Part shown: positions 4,206-5,691 of the stretch, piece by piece | Position numbering within the stretch: position 1 is the stretch's first letter | How the letters are laid out: each line of letters begins with the position of its first letter | DNA from: an uncultured Oscillibacter sp. | Lineage (GTDB): Bacteria > Bacillota > Clostridia > Oscillospirales > Oscillospiraceae | Assembly: GCA_900550685.1 (NCBI GenBank) | Contig: URTS01000116.1 | Coordinates: 1-5,691, forward strand | Direction: 5' to 3' | DNA: 5,691 nucleotides | The notes under the pieces: generated by a model | What the model was told of the DNA's origin: nothing | The model's input: only the letters and a program-made list of their open reading frames with translations | The model's database searches: none | Made by a program: the position numbers and the translations under genes

Positions 4206-5691
4206 TTGGAAGAAAGAAGAACGAATCAGTCTCAGGAAGCGGCTGTCCATCACCGCAAGCGGCAGCGCAGCGCGGCAGGCGGCGTCCTGAAAGTACTGCT
4301 GACGCTGATCCTGGTGGGCTGCTGCACGCTTTTGATGCTCTTCGGCATCTTTATGAAGTATGTGAATACATCTCTGCTGCCCACCCTGGATGTCAATGCG
4401 GATGACTACACCATGGCCCAAAGCTCCGTGGTCTACTATCAGGACAAGGACAGCGGCCAGTGGGTGGAGTACCAGAAGGTCCACGGCCAGGAGAACCGGG
4501 TGCTGGTGGACATTGGGGACATGTCCCCTTACCTGTGGCAGGCGGCGGTGTCCATTGAGGACGAGCGCTTTTTCAGTCACCACGGCGTGGACTGGAAGCG
4601 GACCCTGGGCGCCACGGTGCTGACCCTTGTGGGCAGCAACGACAGCTATGGCGGCTCCACTATCACCCAGCAAATGCTGAAAAACTTGACCGGCGAAAAC
4701 CAAAATACCATCAACCGTAAGGTCAAGGAGATCTTCCGGGCTCTGGAATTTGAAAAGGACAATACAAAGAGCCAGATCCTGGAGTTGTACCTGAACATGA
4801 TCTACCTAGGCAGCGGCTGCAACGGCGTGGAGACGGCGGCGGAGTACTACTTCGGCAAGTCCGCCAAGGACCTGACGGCGGCGGAGAGTGCCTGCATCAT
4901 CGCCATCACCAACAATCCCTCCCTGTATAACCCCAAGTATGACCGGACCTACACCCGGAAGGACGGCACCACCGTCACCCCCCGGGAGCTGAACAAGGGC
5001 CGTCAGGAGTTGATCCTGGACAAGATGTCTAAGGTCATCAATCCCGATACCGGCAAGCCCTATCTGACGGAGGAGGAGTGCGAAGCCGCCAAGGCGGAGC
5101 CCCTGAACTTTACGGACACCTCCGGTGATGCCGACAGCTCCGGTAAGCAGACCGACGGCATCGAGATCAACAACTGGTTTGTGGAGCAACTGATCAAGGA
5201 CGTCACCAGCGACCTGGCGGACGCCAAGAGCATCTCCTATGAGGCGGCCCAGCGGCTGGTGAACAACAGCGGCTACCAGATCTACTGCACCATGGACCCG
5301 GATATCCAGAAGATCGCCGAAGATGTCTATGCGGACACCTCCAACCTGAACATCCATTCCGCCAAGGGCCACCAGCTCCAATCCGGCATCACCATCATGG
5401 ACCCCTACACCGGAAACGTGGTGGCCATGGTGGGCGCTGTGGGAGAAAAGACCCAGAACCTGGTGGATAATTACGCGGTGCAGAAGCATCAGGTGGGCTC
5501 CTCCATCAAGCCCCTGACGGTGTATTCCGCCGCGCTGGATGCAGGCGCGGTTACTCCGGCCACCACCTTTGACAACTATCCCGTGCATCTGCTCAACGGC
5601 AATCCCTGGCCCAAGAACTCCCCCAATACCTACACCGGCTGGACCATGATCGGCGAGGGCGTCCGGCGTTCCATCAACACCATCGCCGTTC
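4206..5691 (+). CDS. Class A penicillin-binding protein (PBP1A-like), 3' truncated by window
   Basis: This is a bifunctional cell-wall synthase anchored in the membrane. A GT51 glycosyltransferase polymerises lipid II, and a transpeptidase cross-links the stem peptides. The 495 visible residues begin with a short basic cytoplasmic tail, then one membrane span (about 26-50). GT51 motifs are EDERFFSHHG (118-127, catalytic E118), GGSTITQQ (149-156), RKVKE (171-175) and KSQILELYLN (188-197), followed by GVETAAEYYFGKS. A linker with NNWFVEQLIKDV leads to YQIYCTMDPDIQK (357-369) and the transpeptidase start ITIMDPYTGNVVAMVGA. The active-site SxxK is S432-S-I-K435 in QVGSSIKP, with valine where many family members have proline. 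The SxN and KTG motifs lie beyond the window, so the gene is cut by the window edge, not broken; no stop is met. Start is TTG with a perfect AGGAGG. It is divergent from DUF1292 and probably transcribed alone. Confidence 0.96.
   Translation, partial: MEERRTNQSQEAAVHHRKRQRSAAGGVLKVLLTLILVGCCTLLMLFGIFMKYVNTSLLPTLDVNADDYTMAQSSVVYYQDKDSGQWVEYQKVHGQENRVLVDIGDMSPYLWQAAVSIEDERFFSHHGVDWKRTLGATVLTLVGSNDSYGGSTITQQMLKNLTGENQNTINRKVKEIFRALEFEKDNTKSQILELYLNMIYLGSGCNGVETAAEYYFGKSAKDLTAAESACIIAITNNPSLYNPKYDRTYTRKDGTTVTPRELNKGRQELILDKMSKVINPDTGKPYLTEEECEAAKAEPLNFTDTSGDADSSGKQTDGIEINNWFVEQLIKDVTSDLADAKSISYEAAQRLVNNSGYQIYCTMDPDIQKIAEDVYADTSNLNIHSAKGHQLQSGITIMDPYTGNVVAMVGAVGEKTQNLVDNYAVQKHQVGSSIKPLTVYSAALDAGAVTPATTFDNYPVHLLNGNPWPKNSPNTYTGWTMIGEGVRRSINTIAV

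Noticed and set aside
4122..5588. Open frames on the minus strand opposite the penicillin-binding protein
   Set aside because: The plus-strand frame carries all GT51 motifs and the transpeptidase SxxK, so the minus frames are shadows.

Overview
The window looks like chromosomal DNA of a moderately GC-rich Clostridia-type Firmicute, plausibly an Oscillospiraceae-like gut bacterium. The grounds are strong AGGAGG-type ribosome binding sites, SigA-like promoters with 17-bp spacers, a TTG start codon, a DUF1292 (YrzB-like) protein, a Firmicute-style TcdA and a membrane-anchored parvulin foldase. The taxonomic placement is inference from these features, not from a search. I see no mobile element, CRISPR array, tRNA or rRNA.

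Layout. Four protein genes lie on the minus strand. From right to left they are a small acidic DUF1292 protein (3890-3603), a membrane-anchored peptidyl-prolyl isomerase (3136-1574), tcdA (1483-758) and a DUF554 membrane protein (753-22). On the plus strand, a class A penicillin-binding protein starts at a TTG codon at 4206 and runs off the right end. Between the DUF1292 gene and the isomerase is about 300 bases with no believable protein gene. It folds as a long, rod-shaped, 6S RNA-like transcript on the minus strand and ends in a textbook intrinsic terminator (3341-3311).

Transcription units. (1) A good promoter at 3208-3236 reads leftwards through the isomerase, tcdA and DUF554. A strong GC hairpin (1514-1540) sits between the first two genes and may lower or terminate expression of the last two; tcdA and DUF554 are tightly coupled, with the DUF554 ribosome binding site inside the last codons of tcdA. 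(2) A promoter at 3949-3977 drives DUF1292, and possibly the 6S-like RNA behind it. (3) A rightward promoter around 4088-4128 drives the penicillin-binding protein. Units 2 and 3 diverge, and a perfect 20-bp palindrome (4033-4052) lies between their promoters.

Function. The genes do not form one pathway. The penicillin-binding protein builds the wall, and the isomerase probably folds proteins on the outer face of the membrane. TcdA modifies the t6A base of tRNAs, DUF554 is an uncharacterised membrane protein, and the 6S-like RNA would bind RNA polymerase globally. The least ordinary items are the 6S-like RNA, the two-module isomerase whose first module has lost both histidines, and the divergent-promoter palindrome. 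I found no evidence for a wholly new system.
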